Positions 1 through 8,654 are shown, counted from the stretch's first letter. The stretch: DNA of 64,000 nucleotides from Microbacterium maritypicum (GCF_008868125.1 NZ_WAAQ01000001.1:1922001-1986000), one strand, 5' to 3'. Numbers and translations are program-made. The notes: a model not told the origin generated them from the sequence alone.

Positions 1-2
1 CC

Positions 3-419
3 ATCGGCGACAACATCGCCTTCCTCATCGGCCGCGGGCTGGGCACCACCCGTTTCGCGTGGATGCGACGGCCACGGGTCGCTGCGGCGTTCGCACATGC
101 CCAACGCGCACTCGATCGCCGCAGCGCCACCCTGATCCTCGGCGCCCGGTACATCCCCGTCGGACGGGTCGCCGTCAACATGACGGCTGGGGCCCTCGAC
201 TTCCCCTGGCGGCGTTTCCTCCCGCTCAGCCTGATCGCCGGAGTCAGCTGGAGCGTGTTCAGCCTGGCCATCGGTCTGCTCGCCGGCGCCTGGATCAAGG
301 ATCAACCTCTGCTCAGCGCCGGGCTCGGCATCGCCATCGCGTTGGTCGTCGGCTTCGTGATCGACAGGATCGCCGCAGCCCGTCGACGCCGTGTGCCGAC
401 CCCGCAGCTGGCAGGATGA
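3..419 (+). CDS. DedA family membrane protein (C-terminal part)
   Basis: The gene enters from the left edge, so only the last 138 residues are present. The first readable residues (GDNIAFLIGRGLG) match the DedA/SNARE-associated core, which is followed by an RYIPVGR motif and N-M-x-A-G, typical of the conserved arginine-containing re-entrant region. Two hydrophobic segments follow (about residues 75-95 and 100-120), and the protein ends in a basic tail (ARRRR). DedA proteins are inner-membrane proteins linked to envelope homeostasis and lipid-carrier recycling; the substrate here is not visible. The stop codon overlaps the likely start of the next gene (ATGA), suggesting translational coupling with the sensor kinase. 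Confidence 0.85.
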   Translation: MGDNIAFLIGRGLGTTRFAWMRRPRVAAAFAHAQRALDRRSATLILGARYIPVGRVAVNMTAGALDFPWRRFLPLSLIAGVSWSVFSLAIGLLAGAWIKDQPLLSAGLGIAIALVVGFVIDRIAAARRRRVPTPQLAG

Positions 420-1720
420 CTGTCATGGCACGCCGCCGCGAGCGCTCACCTCGCCGACCACGGATCAGCCGCCGCACCTCCGCCTTCATTGCGCTGTGTG
501 CGGCGGTCGTGGCGCTGTTCTCGGTGCTGGTGTCGCTGCAGAGCGTGCTGTACGGCACTCCGCTGCCCCTGTCGTTCATCCTCGGCGCGGCTCTGTGCGT
601 CTCTCCGCTGCTGTCGATCTCGCACCCCCGCTGGGCCATCGGGCTCTTCACCGCCGGGGCGCTCGCCCTTCCGCTCACGGTCGTGCCGGAACTGGCGATC
701 CGCTCCCCCTGGCCCTGGTCCGTCCCCGCGCTCCTGACGTTCGTCCTGTTCGTCGGTGTCCTCACGTTCCTGCACGGCGCACGGCTCGGCGCCTTCGCAC
801 TGATCCTCGGGGCGATCGCTTCTCTTCTCGCGCCGCTGCTTCGTCCCGACATGGTGGCGCTGCCGGAGTCATCCGCGAGCGCCACAGCCGACCTCATCGT
901 GACGACGGCCGTCGCCTCCGCCATGTTCCTCATCGCGGCGCTCATCGCCGGACGCGCCAGAGTGGCCGCCGAGCTGACACGTGAGAAGGAGCACAGCGCG
1001 CTCGAGGAGGCCAGACGCGCTCTCGTGGAGGAGCGCACGAAGATCGCCAGAGAGCTGCACGACGTGGTGGCGCACAGCATGTCCGTGATCCAGGTGCAGG
1101 CCTCGACCGCGAAGTACCGGATCCCCGAGCTCGACGATGCGGCGATCGCCGAGTTCGACGACATCGCGGCGACCGCCCGGGGCTCACTCACCGAGATGCG
1201 CCGCATGCTCGGCGTGCTCCGCACCGAGGACCAGAGTGCCGAGCTCGCGCCCCAGCAGGGTATCGACGACATCCCTGCCCTGGTCGACAGCATCCGCCGC
1301 GCCGGCGTCGAGGTCGGCCTCCTGCTGGAGGGCGGCGAGACCGCCGCCTCGGCCGCCCCCGCCGTGCAGATCGCCGCGTTCCGCATCGTCCAGGAGGCGT
1401 TGAGCAACGCCGTCCGCCACGCCCCGGGTGCGCGGATCTCCGTGCGTGTGCGCGCGGAGGCCCGCACTCTCCGCATCCTGGTGCACAGCGCCGCACCACC
1501 ACACAGCCCGGACGGTCATGGCGGCGGCTACGGCCTCCGCGGAATGCGCGAGCGCGCAGAGATCCTCGGCGGAAGCCTCTCCGCAGGACCGGCGCCGGAC
1601 GGCGGGTGGAATGTCGACGCCGCGCTCCCCCTCGACGCCGGTGTCGCCGCTGACACGACCGCGGCCCCGTCGCTGAGGAGCCCAGCACTGTCCACCCCCC
1701 TCGAGAAGGAGAACCCGTGA
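416..1720 (+). CDS. Two-component sensor histidine kinase (NarL/DesK type)
   Basis: A 434-residue membrane kinase. The N-terminal half has about five hydrophobic segments (roughly residues 22-170) with no recognisable ligand domain. A short coiled segment follows, then the HisKA_3 dimerisation box ARELHDVVAHSMS with the phospho-acceptor at H215. The HATPase domain has an N-box (QEALSNAVRHA) and a G-box (GYGLRGMRERAE). This is the kinase class that pairs with LuxR-type regulators, and one follows immediately. The ATG at 416 overlaps the upstream stop; an alternative ATG lies at 425. The C-terminal stop overlaps the GTG of the response regulator. The signal sensed is unknown. Confidence 0.93.
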   Translation: MTVMARRRERSPRRPRISRRTSAFIALCAAVVALFSVLVSLQSVLYGTPLPLSFILGAALCVSPLLSISHPRWAIGLFTAGALALPLTVVPELAIRSPWPWSVPALLTFVLFVGVLTFLHGARLGAFALILGAIASLLAPLLRPDMVALPESSASATADLIVTTAVASAMFLIAALIAGRARVAAELTREKEHSALEEARRALVEERTKIARELHDVVAHSMSVIQVQASTAKYRIPELDDAAIAEFDDIAATARGSLTEMRRMLGVLRTEDQSAELAPQQGIDDIPALVDSIRRAGVEVGLLLEGGETAASAAPAVQIAAFRIVQEALSNAVRHAPGARISVRVRAEARTLRILVHSAAPPHSPDGHGGGYGLRGMRERAEILGGSLSAGPAPDGGWNVDAALPLDAGVAADTTAAPSLRSPALSTPLEKENP

Positions 1721-2388
1721 CGATCAGCGTGCTCATCGCCGACGATCAGGCCATGGTACGAGCAGGCTTCGCTGCGCTCCTCGATGCCCACGACGGCATC
1801 CGCGTCACGGGGCAGGCCGCCAACGGTGCGGAGGCGGTCACCCTGGCGGCGCGTCTCGATCCCGACGTGATCCTCATGGACGTGCGCATGCCCGAGCTGG
1901 ATGGGATCGAGGCGACTCGGCGCATCCTCGGCCCCGCCTACCCCGCGGCGCACGTGCCCCGGATACTGATGCTGACGACGTTCGACATCGATGACTACGT
2001 GTACGACGCCCTCGAGGCCGGTGCCAGCGGGTTTCTGCTGAAGGACGCACTACCGGAGGAACTCGTGCACGCGGTGCGGGTCGTTGCAGGTGGAGATGCG
2101 CTGCTCGCCCCCAGTGTGACCCGTCGCATGATCGAGCAGTTCGCCGGCCGTCGCCCCCGGGCACCGCGTTCGGCGACAACCCTGGCCGACCTCACCGATC
2201 GGGAGCGCGAGGTGCTCGTGCTCATCGGTCGAGGACGCTCCAACACGGAGATCGCCGCCGAGCTCTTCATCGCGGAGCAGACCGTGAAGACGCACGTCGG
2301 CAAGGTGCTCGCGAAGCTGAACCTGCGCGACCGCGTGCACGCCGTGATCCTCGCCTACGACACCGGACTCGTAGAGCCCTCATCCTGA
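1717..2388 (+). CDS. LuxR-family response regulator
   Basis: A 223-residue cytoplasmic DNA-binding partner of the preceding kinase. The receiver domain shows the acidic pair D9-D10, the phospho-acceptor D55 (VILMDVRMPELDG) and the conserved lysine in FLLKD. The C-terminal GerE/LuxR helix-turn-helix covers about residues 150-215 (LTDREREVLVLIGRGRSN, then TVKTHVGKVLAKL). The GTG start at 1717 overlaps the kinase stop (GTGA) and follows a good ribosome site (GAGAAGGAG). The target genes are unknown; the acyltransferase 98 bases downstream is a plausible local target only by position. Confidence 0.95.
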   Translation: MTISVLIADDQAMVRAGFAALLDAHDGIRVTGQAANGAEAVTLAARLDPDVILMDVRMPELDGIEATRRILGPAYPAAHVPRILMLTTFDIDDYVYDALEAGASGFLLKDALPEELVHAVRVVAGGDALLAPSVTRRMIEQFAGRRPRAPRSATTLADLTDREREVLVLIGRGRSNTEIAAELFIAEQTVKTHVGKVLAKLNLRDRVHAVILAYDTGLVEPSS

Positions 2389-2486
2389 CTCACCCCGTCG
2401 TAGGGGGTCGCAACAGCACCCGAGGGTGATGCCTCCGCCTGCACCGCGTCCATAGTCTCCTGGAACACCGCTTCCGAGGAGGACTC

Positions 2487-3809
2487 ATGACCATCGTCCA
2501 GGCACCGCGCGCCGTCAGCACCACGGCTCCCCCGCGCGCATCCCGTGACACCGGGATCGACTTCCTCCGGGCCCTCTGCGTCCTCGGCGTCGTCCTCCTG
2601 CACGCGATCATGGTCGGCGTCACCGTCGGCGAGTCCGGCCCGGTCTTCGACAACGCCAGCGACGAAACGGCATGGATCGCACCGCTCAGCTGGTTCCTGC
2701 AGGTGATGCCGCTGTTCTTCGTAATCGGAGGCTTCTCCGGACTCCTCGCCTATCAGCGGATGCGTCAGCGCGGAGGAACGGCCATCGGCTTCGTCGCCGG
2801 CCGGGTGCACCGCCTGCTGCGTCCGGCGATCTTCACGATCGCCGTCATCGGACTCGCGCTCGCCCTGCTCACCGTCTCGGGCGTCCCTGCCGACCTGATC
2901 GCGACGGCCGGCTTCCGCTACGGGCAGCCGCTCTGGTTCCTGGGTGTCTTCCTCCTCTGCCAGGCGCTGCTCCCCCTCCTCGCCGCCTCTCACGAGCGCG
3001 CGCCCCTGCGGACCATCGGATCCCTGGCCGTCGCCGCGATTGCCGTCGACGTATTTCGGGCGGCCTCCGGAATCGAAGGCCTGGGCTTCCTGAACCTCGC
3101 CTTCGTGTGGATGACCCTCCAGCAGCTCGGCTTCTTCCTCGCCGACGGCAGCATCGACCGGCTCAGCAGACGCGTCCGTGCCGCTGCCGGCATCGCCGCC
3201 CTCCTGACTCTGGTGGCGACGTTCGCCTTCGGGATCTACTCCCCCGACCTGATCGCCAACATCAACCCGCCGACGGCCGCGCTCCTCCTGGTCGGCGTCG
3301 CCCACACCAGCCTGCTGTCGCTGCACCGTGAGCGTCTCGAGCGGTTCAGCCGTCGGCCGCGGGTCGCCGCGTTCACCGGGTTCGTCACGGTGCGCACGAT
3401 GACGATCTACCTGTGGCACATGCCGGTGCTGCTGCTCATGGCCGGCTCCACCGCCGTGTTCGCCCTCATGACCGGTATGACGCTGCCGGCGCTGGACAGC
3501 GCGGGCTGGTGGGCCGGGCGCCCGCTCTGGCTCGCGACCGCCGTCGCTCTGACGGCCCTCGTAGCCGTCGTGTTCACGCGATTCGAATCGCAGCCCGCAC
3601 CCCCGGCGACGTTTTCGAGGCGTCGACTCGTCGTGGGAACCCTGAGCGGCCTCGTCGGCGTCGTGCTGCTGCTGGCTCTCGGCACCTCGGTCGCGACCGC
3701 ACTGATCGCGATCGCACTGATCGCGGCCTCCCTGCGGATGTCGTCGCTTTCCTCCGCAGGGGCGGCGTCTCAGTCGGCATCCCCCACCGCCAGGCTCGTG
3801 CCGGCCTGA
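2487..3809 (+). CDS. Acyltransferase 3 family membrane protein
   Basis: A 440-residue multi-pass protein with about ten hydrophobic segments. The N-terminus carries the acyltransferase-3 signature: R-D-x-G-I-D-F-L-R-A-L-C-V with a nearby histidine (VVLLHAIMVG). This family moves acyl groups from cytoplasmic donors onto surface sugars or lipids. A further conserved-looking element is YLWHMPVLLL near residue 310, typical of the family. The start at 2487 is supported by a strong ribosome site (GAGGAGGACTC before ATG). The natural acceptor cannot be told from sequence. The last 30 residues are low-complexity (Ser/Ala). Convergent with the transporter genes on the other strand, with a single base between the two stop codons. 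Confidence 0.85.
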   Translation: MTIVQAPRAVSTTAPPRASRDTGIDFLRALCVLGVVLLHAIMVGVTVGESGPVFDNASDETAWIAPLSWFLQVMPLFFVIGGFSGLLAYQRMRQRGGTAIGFVAGRVHRLLRPAIFTIAVIGLALALLTVSGVPADLIATAGFRYGQPLWFLGVFLLCQALLPLLAASHERAPLRTIGSLAVAAIAVDVFRAASGIEGLGFLNLAFVWMTLQQLGFFLADGSIDRLSRRVRAAAGIAALLTLVATFAFGIYSPDLIANINPPTAALLLVGVAHTSLLSLHRERLERFSRRPRVAAFTGFVTVRTMTIYLWHMPVLLLMAGSTAVFALMTGMTLPALDSAGWWAGRPLWLATAVALTALVAVVFTRFESQPAPPATFSRRRLVVGTLSGLVGVVLLLALGTSVATALIAIALIAASLRMSSLSSAGAASQSASPTARLVPA

Positions 3810-3810
3810 G

Positions 3811-4404
3811 TCAGCCCATGCCCCTCGCCGCCAGCGCGTCTCCGACCTCGTCCGCATGCGTGAGCGCGAGCACGAGCAGGGGCACCACGGCGCGGACGCC
3901 CAGGCGCACATCACGCGCCTGCTCAGCCTCCCGCACGCGTGCGGCGAACCCGGCGATCACCGGGATGGTGGCGAGGGTCAGCGATATCGTCAGCGCCATC
4001 GCCTCCGGGTCCGCCCCGACCCTGCGCAGCGGCCGCAGGAGCCGGTGCAACACCTCGAGAAGGTCTGCCATCCGGGTGGTGAGCGTGAGCAGGCCGGCCA
4101 GGAGCAGCACCGCCAGGACCCTTCCTGTGCTGATCCACGCGGCCACCGGCGACACGAAGATCACCAGCGCGGCGGCGAGGACGAGGACGATCCACCGCAG
4201 TCGCCACATCTCGACCAGGAGCACGCGGAGCGACATCCCGCTCACGCCGTAGAGCCCGACGACGATCAGGAGCGAGACGGCGATGCTGATCGGGTCGTGC
4301 GGATACAGCGAGAGAAAGAGAGCCCCGAACGCGAGCGCCGCGAGCTTGACCCCGGCGGGGAGGCGATGAAGGATCCCCGTTCCCGGGCGGTACAGCGCGA
4401 TCAC
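3811..4404 (-). CDS. ECF transporter transmembrane subunit (EcfT/BioN-like)
   Basis: A 197-residue membrane protein with about five transmembrane segments, matching the CbiQ/EcfT family. It begins with the usual Y-x-P-G-x-x-x-L-H-R-L-P element and has a coupling region near RLLRPLRRVG. It ends in an AARG motif, the coupling-helix signature that contacts the ATPase. Its length and its end just after AARG fit the short BioN-type subunits of biotin ECF systems. The GTG start overlaps the stop of the upstream ATPase gene (GTGA), so the two form an operon. No S component (BioY or other) is encoded beside it, so the substrate is not fixed. Confidence 0.88.
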   Translation of the reverse strand: MIALYRPGTGILHRLPAGVKLAALAFGALFLSLYPHDPISIAVSLLIVVGLYGVSGMSLRVLLVEMWRLRWIVLVLAAALVIFVSPVAAWISTGRVLAVLLLAGLLTLTTRMADLLEVLHRLLRPLRRVGADPEAMALTISLTLATIPVIAGFAARVREAEQARDVRLGVRAVVPLLVLALTHADEVGDALAARGMG

Positions 4405-5099
4405 GCGCAGGCCTGACGATATGCCGCGATCACCGTCGGTGGCGGGCCTGAGGCGACGATCCGTCCGTCCTCGAAGAGCAGCGCGGTGTCGCAGCGGGCC
4501 GCGAGGTCGAGGTCGTGCGTCACCACCACGAGCTGAGCCTGCTGGGCGAGCAGGAGGTCGCCGATGCGGCGGGCGTTGCGCAGATCGAGGAGCGTCGTCG
4601 GCTCGTCCGCGACGATGATCCTCGGTGCCGCGATCAGCACCGAGGCCAGCGCGAGCATCTGCTTCTGCCCGCCGGACAGGCTCGACGCGGGTACCTCCGC
4701 ATGTGCCTCCAGTCCGTGCGCCCGGAGGGCCTGCCTGACGCGTTCGGCGATCTCCTTCCTCGGGAGGCCGCGCAACGACAGCGCGAGGTCTTCGGCAGGG
4801 GTCGGCATGAGGATCTGCGCATCCGGGTTGGTGAACACGAAGCCCACGAGTCTGCGCACCGCGGCACGCTCACGCACCGTGTCGAGCCCGTGTACCGACA
4901 CCGAACCACTGTGGGGCGCGATGAGGCCGTTCAGCACTCTCGCAAAGGTCGACTTGCCGGACCCGTTCGCCCCGATCACGGCGATGGTCGCCGCTGTGAG
5001 CTCGGCGCTGACGTCGTGCAGCACCCGACGACCGTCGATCTGCACCGACACCCGGTCGAGGCTGATCGGAGCGATGCCGATCTGAGGGGATGTCGTCAC
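4401..5099 (-). CDS. ECF transporter ATP-binding protein (BioM-like)
   Basis: A 232-residue ABC ATPase. Walker A is GANGSGKST, the Q-loop region reads VFTNPDAQI, the signature is LSGGQKQ and Walker B is IIVADEPTTLLD. The text GFVFTNPDAQILMPTPAEDLA is characteristic of ECF ATPases of the BioM/CbiO branch, which power vitamin uptake with EcfT. I chose the GTG at 5099 because a ribosome site (GGAGAGG) lies six bases upstream and the family core starts soon after; a longer open frame runs upstream through the divergent tetR and is a shadow. It is divergent from tetR, with palindromic operators in between, so TetR control is likely. Biotin as substrate is an inference from resemblance only. Confidence 0.88.
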   Translation of the reverse strand: MTTSPQIGIAPISLDRVSVQIDGRRVLHDVSAELTAATIAVIGANGSGKSTFARVLNGLIAPHSGSVSVHGLDTVRERAAVRRLVGFVFTNPDAQILMPTPAEDLALSLRGLPRKEIAERVRQALRAHGLEAHAEVPASSLSGGQKQMLALASVLIAAPRIIVADEPTTLLDLRNARRIGDLLLAQQAQLVVVTHDLDLAARCDTALLFEDGRIVASGPPPTVIAAYRQACA

Positions 5100-5124
5100 C
5101 TTGGGCCTCTCCACGCGTCTCACC

Positions 5125-5159
5125 TGAACACTGTTCACCTGAACGTCGTTCACTATAAT
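5125..5159. promoter_or_regulatory. Tandem TetR-type operators and overlapping divergent promoters
   Basis: Two perfect palindromes sit side by side: TGAACACTGTTCA (5125-5137) and TGAACGTCGTTCA (5140-5152), with 6-base arms around one central base and centres 15 bases apart. On the + strand TATAAT (5154-5159) is a consensus -10 box for tetR. On the - strand TATAGT (5152-5157) can serve the ECF operon, so the two -10 boxes overlap. Autoregulation by the adjacent TetR protein is inferred, as is typical for this family. Confidence 0.75.
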
Positions 5160-5165
5160 CGGAGC

Positions 5166-5750
5166 ATGAGCCCTGAGCCCAATCCCGCACGTCACGACCG
5201 CGACAGCGTGGCCAGGAGTGCCCTCGCTCTGCTCGACGAGGTGGGGCTGGCAGACCTCTCGATGCGGCGTATCGCGGCAGGCCTCGACGTGCAACCGAGC
5301 GCGCTCTACTGGCACTTCGCGAACAAGCAGGAGCTGCTCGCGGAGCTGGCCGATCGGATCACCGCGACGATCCCGAGCGAGCCGACCGACGTCGTCGCGA
5401 CGGCGCGGGGCATCCGTGACGCGCTCTTCACCTACCGCGACGGCGCGGAGCTGGTCCTCAGCACCTACGCGCTCCAGCTCGGCTCCTCGCAGGCGCAGAC
5501 CGCGTTGGCCGATGCGCTGCGCGCGCAGGGTGCCGCCGATGTGGAGGATCGGAGCGCCGCGATCCTGCACTTCGTGCTCGGCCATGCCACGCTCGTGCAG
5601 CAGCGCATGCACGCCGACAGCCACGGCGCCCTGCCGGACACCGATGACGTCGATGTCACCGCCGGCCTCGATCGCGTCTTCGAGCTCGGGGTCACCGCCC
5701 TCGCCGGAGTGATCAGCGCGCCGCCGACTCCGCCGCGTGCCCGAGCCTGA
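5166..5750 (+). CDS. TetR family transcriptional regulator
   Basis: A 194-residue repressor. The N-terminal helix-turn-helix spans about residues 15-60 (ALALLDEVGLADLSMRRIA, then SALYWHFANKQELLAELAD). The WHF tryptophan/histidine pattern and the C-terminal part resemble the TetR/TetR_C class. The ATG at 5166 lies six bases after a perfect TATAAT box, so the message should be leaderless. Two palindromes just upstream are its probable operators and would let it control both itself and the divergent ECF genes. Its 3' end overlaps the convergent MFS gene by 38 bases. The ligand is unknown; a drug or a vitamin-related compound are both possible given the neighbours. Confidence 0.92.
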   Translation: MSPEPNPARHDRDSVARSALALLDEVGLADLSMRRIAAGLDVQPSALYWHFANKQELLAELADRITATIPSEPTDVVATARGIRDALFTYRDGAELVLSTYALQLGSSQAQTALADALRAQGAADVEDRSAAILHFVLGHATLVQQRMHADSHGALPDTDDVDVTAGLDRVFELGVTALAGVISAPPTPPRARA

Positions 5751-7083
5751 GACCGGGCACCAGAGCCAGCACGACGAGGACGATACAGAACGCGAACACC
5801 GCGCTGAACGCCCCTGCCCCGCCGCCGAGGGTCGCGACGCCGAGCCCGGCGAGGGCGATGGCGACGGCCGATCCGGACGCATCCGAGATCGACAGCGCCG
5901 AGGAGTTGAAGCCCTGGTCGGTGTCGTCCGAGTAGGCCAGCGTCAGCACCGTGAGACGCGGATAGAGCAGCCCCATCCCGCCCCCAGCGAACGCCCAGCC
6001 CACCACGACGACGGCGGCCGAGACATCGAACACCGCGGCCGTGAGCACGCACAGCATGGCGATGAGCAGCGAGCTCAGGCTGATCGTCGTGATGCGGTGA
6101 TTCCCCAACCGCTCCCCGAATCGCCCCTGCAGAGCCGAGGCGCCCGCCCAGGCCAGCGCCGCGAGCATCAGGGCGATGCCCGCCCATGTTGCGGTGAAGT
6201 CGAACTTCTTCATCAGCAGATACGGGATGTACGCCTCAGCCGCGAAGAAGGCCCCGGCCACGATTCCCCGCATCAGCACCACGCTCGGGAGCCCCGGTCC
6301 GGCGCGGAGGGTGCGCCGTGGCAACAGCGGCATCACGGCGAATCCGATCGCCAGCACGGCGCCGAGCGCCACCGGCCACCTCATCGAGGGCTGCAGATCC
6401 GCCGAGAAGCCGACCACGACGGCCAAGACCGCGACCACCACCGCCAGCACCAGCCGGACGACCAGGGTCTTGCGGTCCTGCGGGGTGCCGCGGCCGAGGT
6501 CCACACCGCGAAGACGGACGGCGATCATCAGGAATGCCGCAGCCGTGAGCACCGCCACGCCGAGGAACGCCCAGCGCCAGTCGAGATACTCGGCGACCGC
6601 ACCGGCGAGGAAGGGACCGACCATCGACGGCACGACCCATGCCGCGGCGAAGGCAGCGAAGATCCGACCGTGCAGATGCGGCGGATACAGCCGGGCGACC
6701 ACGACGTACAGTGCGACCGTCTGCCCTCCGGTCCCGAGGCCCTGGACGAGTCGTCCGATCAGGAACTGATGCATCGTGACGGCGAAGCCGGAGAGCAGCA
6801 GGCCGATGATGAAGAGGGTCACGGCGACGTACAGGGCACCGCGTGGTCCGCGGGCATCCGACCATGCTCCGGTCGCGACCATGCCGATCACACTCGTCGC
6901 CAGAGTGCCGGCGAAGGCGACGGCGAAGAGAGCCTCACCGTTCAGCGCTGCGCTCACGATCGGCATCACGGTGGTGACCGCGAGAGCTTCGATCGCCCCG
7001 AGGAAGATCAGCGCGACCGCGCCGAGGGTCACCCAGATGCGTTGGCGGTCCCAGATCGTCGCGGCGTCCGCCGGGGCGGTCAT
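5713..7083 (-). CDS. MFS transporter (drug-efflux-like)
   Basis: A 456-residue multi-pass permease of the major facilitator superfamily, with 12 or more hydrophobic segments. The N-terminal half has the motif-A-like loop GAWSDARGPRGAL and GRLVQGLGTGG (motif C-like region), which is characteristic of proton-driven exporters. The ATG at 7083 overlaps the stop of the upstream aminotransferase-like gene (ATGA), so the two are co-transcribed. At its 3' end it overlaps tetR, which is read in the opposite direction. The substrate cannot be inferred from sequence; export of a sulfur compound or of an antibiotic are both possible. Confidence 0.9.
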   Translation of the reverse strand: MTAPADAATIWDRQRIWVTLGAVALIFLGAIEALAVTTVMPIVSAALNGEALFAVAFAGTLATSVIGMVATGAWSDARGPRGALYVAVTLFIIGLLLSGFAVTMHQFLIGRLVQGLGTGGQTVALYVVVARLYPPHLHGRIFAAFAAAWVVPSMVGPFLAGAVAEYLDWRWAFLGVAVLTAAAFLMIAVRLRGVDLGRGTPQDRKTLVVRLVLAVVVAVLAVVVGFSADLQPSMRWPVALGAVLAIGFAVMPLLPRRTLRAGPGLPSVVLMRGIVAGAFFAAEAYIPYLLMKKFDFTATWAGIALMLAALAWAGASALQGRFGERLGNHRITTISLSSLLIAMLCVLTAAVFDVSAAVVVVGWAFAGGGMGLLYPRLTVLTLAYSDDTDQGFNSSALSISDASGSAVAIALAGLGVATLGGGAGAFSAVFAFCIVLVVLALVPGLRLGHAAESAAR

Positions 7084-8234
7084 CGACCGACGAGCGCCGC
7101 GATGCGCTCGATGGCCTCGGTGAGGATCTCCGGGCTGGTGCCGAAGTTCAGCCGCACGTAGCCCGCGCCCTCCGCACCGAAGGCCGGCCCGAAGTGCAGG
7201 GCGACCTTGGCGTCCTTCAGGATGCGCCGCGCGGGATTGTCTCCCCATCCCAGCGCGGAGAGGTCGATCCACGCGAGGTATCCGGCATCGGGGAGGCGAT
7301 AGCGCGCGCCGGGGAGGCGCGCGGCGAGAAGGTCTTCGAGCAGCACCCGGTTCTCGTCGAGAGTGCGCAGCAGTCCATCGAGCCAGGCGTCGCTCTCCTC
7401 AGAGAAGGCGGCGACAGCGGCGAGCAGACCGAACTGCCCGGTACGCCACTCCACCTCGACCGGAAGCCCGCGCACGACGGCACTCGTCTCGTCGTCGGCC
7501 GTGACCATGAGAGCGCACTTGAGCCCGGCGAGGTTGAACGCCTTGCTCGCGCTCACCACGGCGTAGCCCACCCGCTGCGCGGCGTCGTTCACGGCGAGGA
7601 ACGGGGTGAACCCCGTGCCCGGCTGAGCGAGCGGGGCATGGATCTCGTCCGAGACCACCGCGACGCCGAACTCGTCGGCCAACTCCGCGAGAGCAGCGAG
7701 GCTGTCGCGGTCATGCACGGTGCCGGTGGGGTTGTGCGGGTTGCAGAGCAGGATCGCGGTCGCGCCGTCATCGAACGCCGTGCGGATGCCGTCGAGATCG
7801 AGCTCCCACCCGGTTCCGGTATCGCGAAGCGGTACACGCTCCACCTCTGCACCGGCCTCGGCCACCAGATCGTAGAAAGGCGGGTACACCGGCGGCGTGA
7901 CGACGATGCGCTCTCCCGGCTGGGTCACGCGACGGAGGATCTCGACGATCCCCATGCTCACGTCCGCCGTGCTGCGCATCCGGGCGGGATCAGGCTCCCA
8001 CCCGTAGCGTCGGGACGCGAAGGACGCGAACGACTCGGCCAACGGGGTCCGCGAGGCGATGTATCCCGTGTCGCCAATCTCGACGGCACGGGACAACGCC
8101 GTCGAGATGGCCGGAGCCAGCGGGAAGTCGGTCTCCGCGACGAACAACGGCAGGACGTCTGCGGGGTACTCCCGCCACTTCTCGCTGCTGCGCTCGCGGA
8201 GCTCCGCCAGAGGCAGGGCCTTCACCTGAAGCAT
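7080..8234 (-). CDS. PLP-dependent C-S lyase / aminotransferase (MalY/PatB family)
   Basis: A 384-residue cytoplasmic fold-type I PLP enzyme. Family marks are FVAETDFPLAPAI near the N-terminus, the NPHNPTG motif, and the PLP lysine in SASKAFNLAGLK. The SKAFNLAGLK form is typical of the MalY/PatB branch, which cleaves the C-S bond of cystathionine or cysteine conjugates; some members act as aminotransferases. I chose the ATG at 8234 because the family begins close to it and a GGGAGAGAGA stretch precedes it; an in-frame GTG lies further upstream at 8297. It is translationally coupled to the MFS gene, suggesting that the two handle one compound. Confidence 0.9.
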   Translation of the reverse strand: MLQVKALPLAELRERSSEKWREYPADVLPLFVAETDFPLAPAISTALSRAVEIGDTGYIASRTPLAESFASFASRRYGWEPDPARMRSTADVSMGIVEILRRVTQPGERIVVTPPVYPPFYDLVAEAGAEVERVPLRDTGTGWELDLDGIRTAFDDGATAILLCNPHNPTGTVHDRDSLAALAELADEFGVAVVSDEIHAPLAQPGTGFTPFLAVNDAAQRVGYAVVSASKAFNLAGLKCALMVTADDETSAVVRGLPVEVEWRTGQFGLLAAVAAFSEESDAWLDGLLRTLDENRVLLEDLLAARLPGARYRLPDAGYLAWIDLSALGWGDNPARRILKDAKVALHFGPAFGAEGAGYVRLNFGTSPEILTEAIERIAALVGR

Positions 8235-8324
8235 TCTCTCTCCCGAGGTTCCGACACGCGCCGGCGCGGTGTCATCCGATCCGACGCGCGCCGACAACGC
8301 CTTCCGGCGATGCTCCTGTGCGGG

Positions 8325-8654
8325 TCAGATCGCGAAGCCGAGGGCGCGCATCATGTCGCGCCCGTCGTCGGAGATCTTCTCCGGACCCCACGGCGGCATC
8401 CACACCCAGTTGATCCGGAAGCGATCGACGACGTTGTCCAGAGCCTGAGCAGTCTGGTCCTCGAGGACGTCGGTGAGCGGGCATCCGGCACTGGTCAGCG
8501 TCATGTGGATGACGAGAGCGTCGTTCTCGTCATCCCAAGCGAGATCGTAGATGAGGCCGAGGTCGACGACGTTGATCCCGAGCTCGGGATCCATCACGTC
8601 TTTGAGGGCCTCGGTGACCGCGTCGTACTTCTCGTCCGTGAGGGTCGCTGTCAT
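8325..8654 (-). CDS. sufT: SufT-like metal-sulfur cluster assembly factor (MIP18/DUF59)
   Basis: A 109-residue protein of the DUF59 family, complete in length. It has the DPELGINVVDLGLIY core and the conserved reactive cysteine in TSAGCPLTD. Proteins of this family help maturation or transfer of Fe-S clusters, and actinobacterial copies close the suf operon, as here: it starts nine bases after sufC stops. The C-terminal WMPPWGPEKISDDGRDMMRALGF matches the actinobacterial subgroup. The downstream gap of 90 bases before the MalY-like gene has no clear terminator. Confidence 0.92.
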   Translation of the reverse strand: MTATLTDEKYDAVTEALKDVMDPELGINVVDLGLIYDLAWDDENDALVIHMTLTSAGCPLTDVLEDQTAQALDNVVDRFRINWVWMPPWGPEKISDDGRDMMRALGFAI

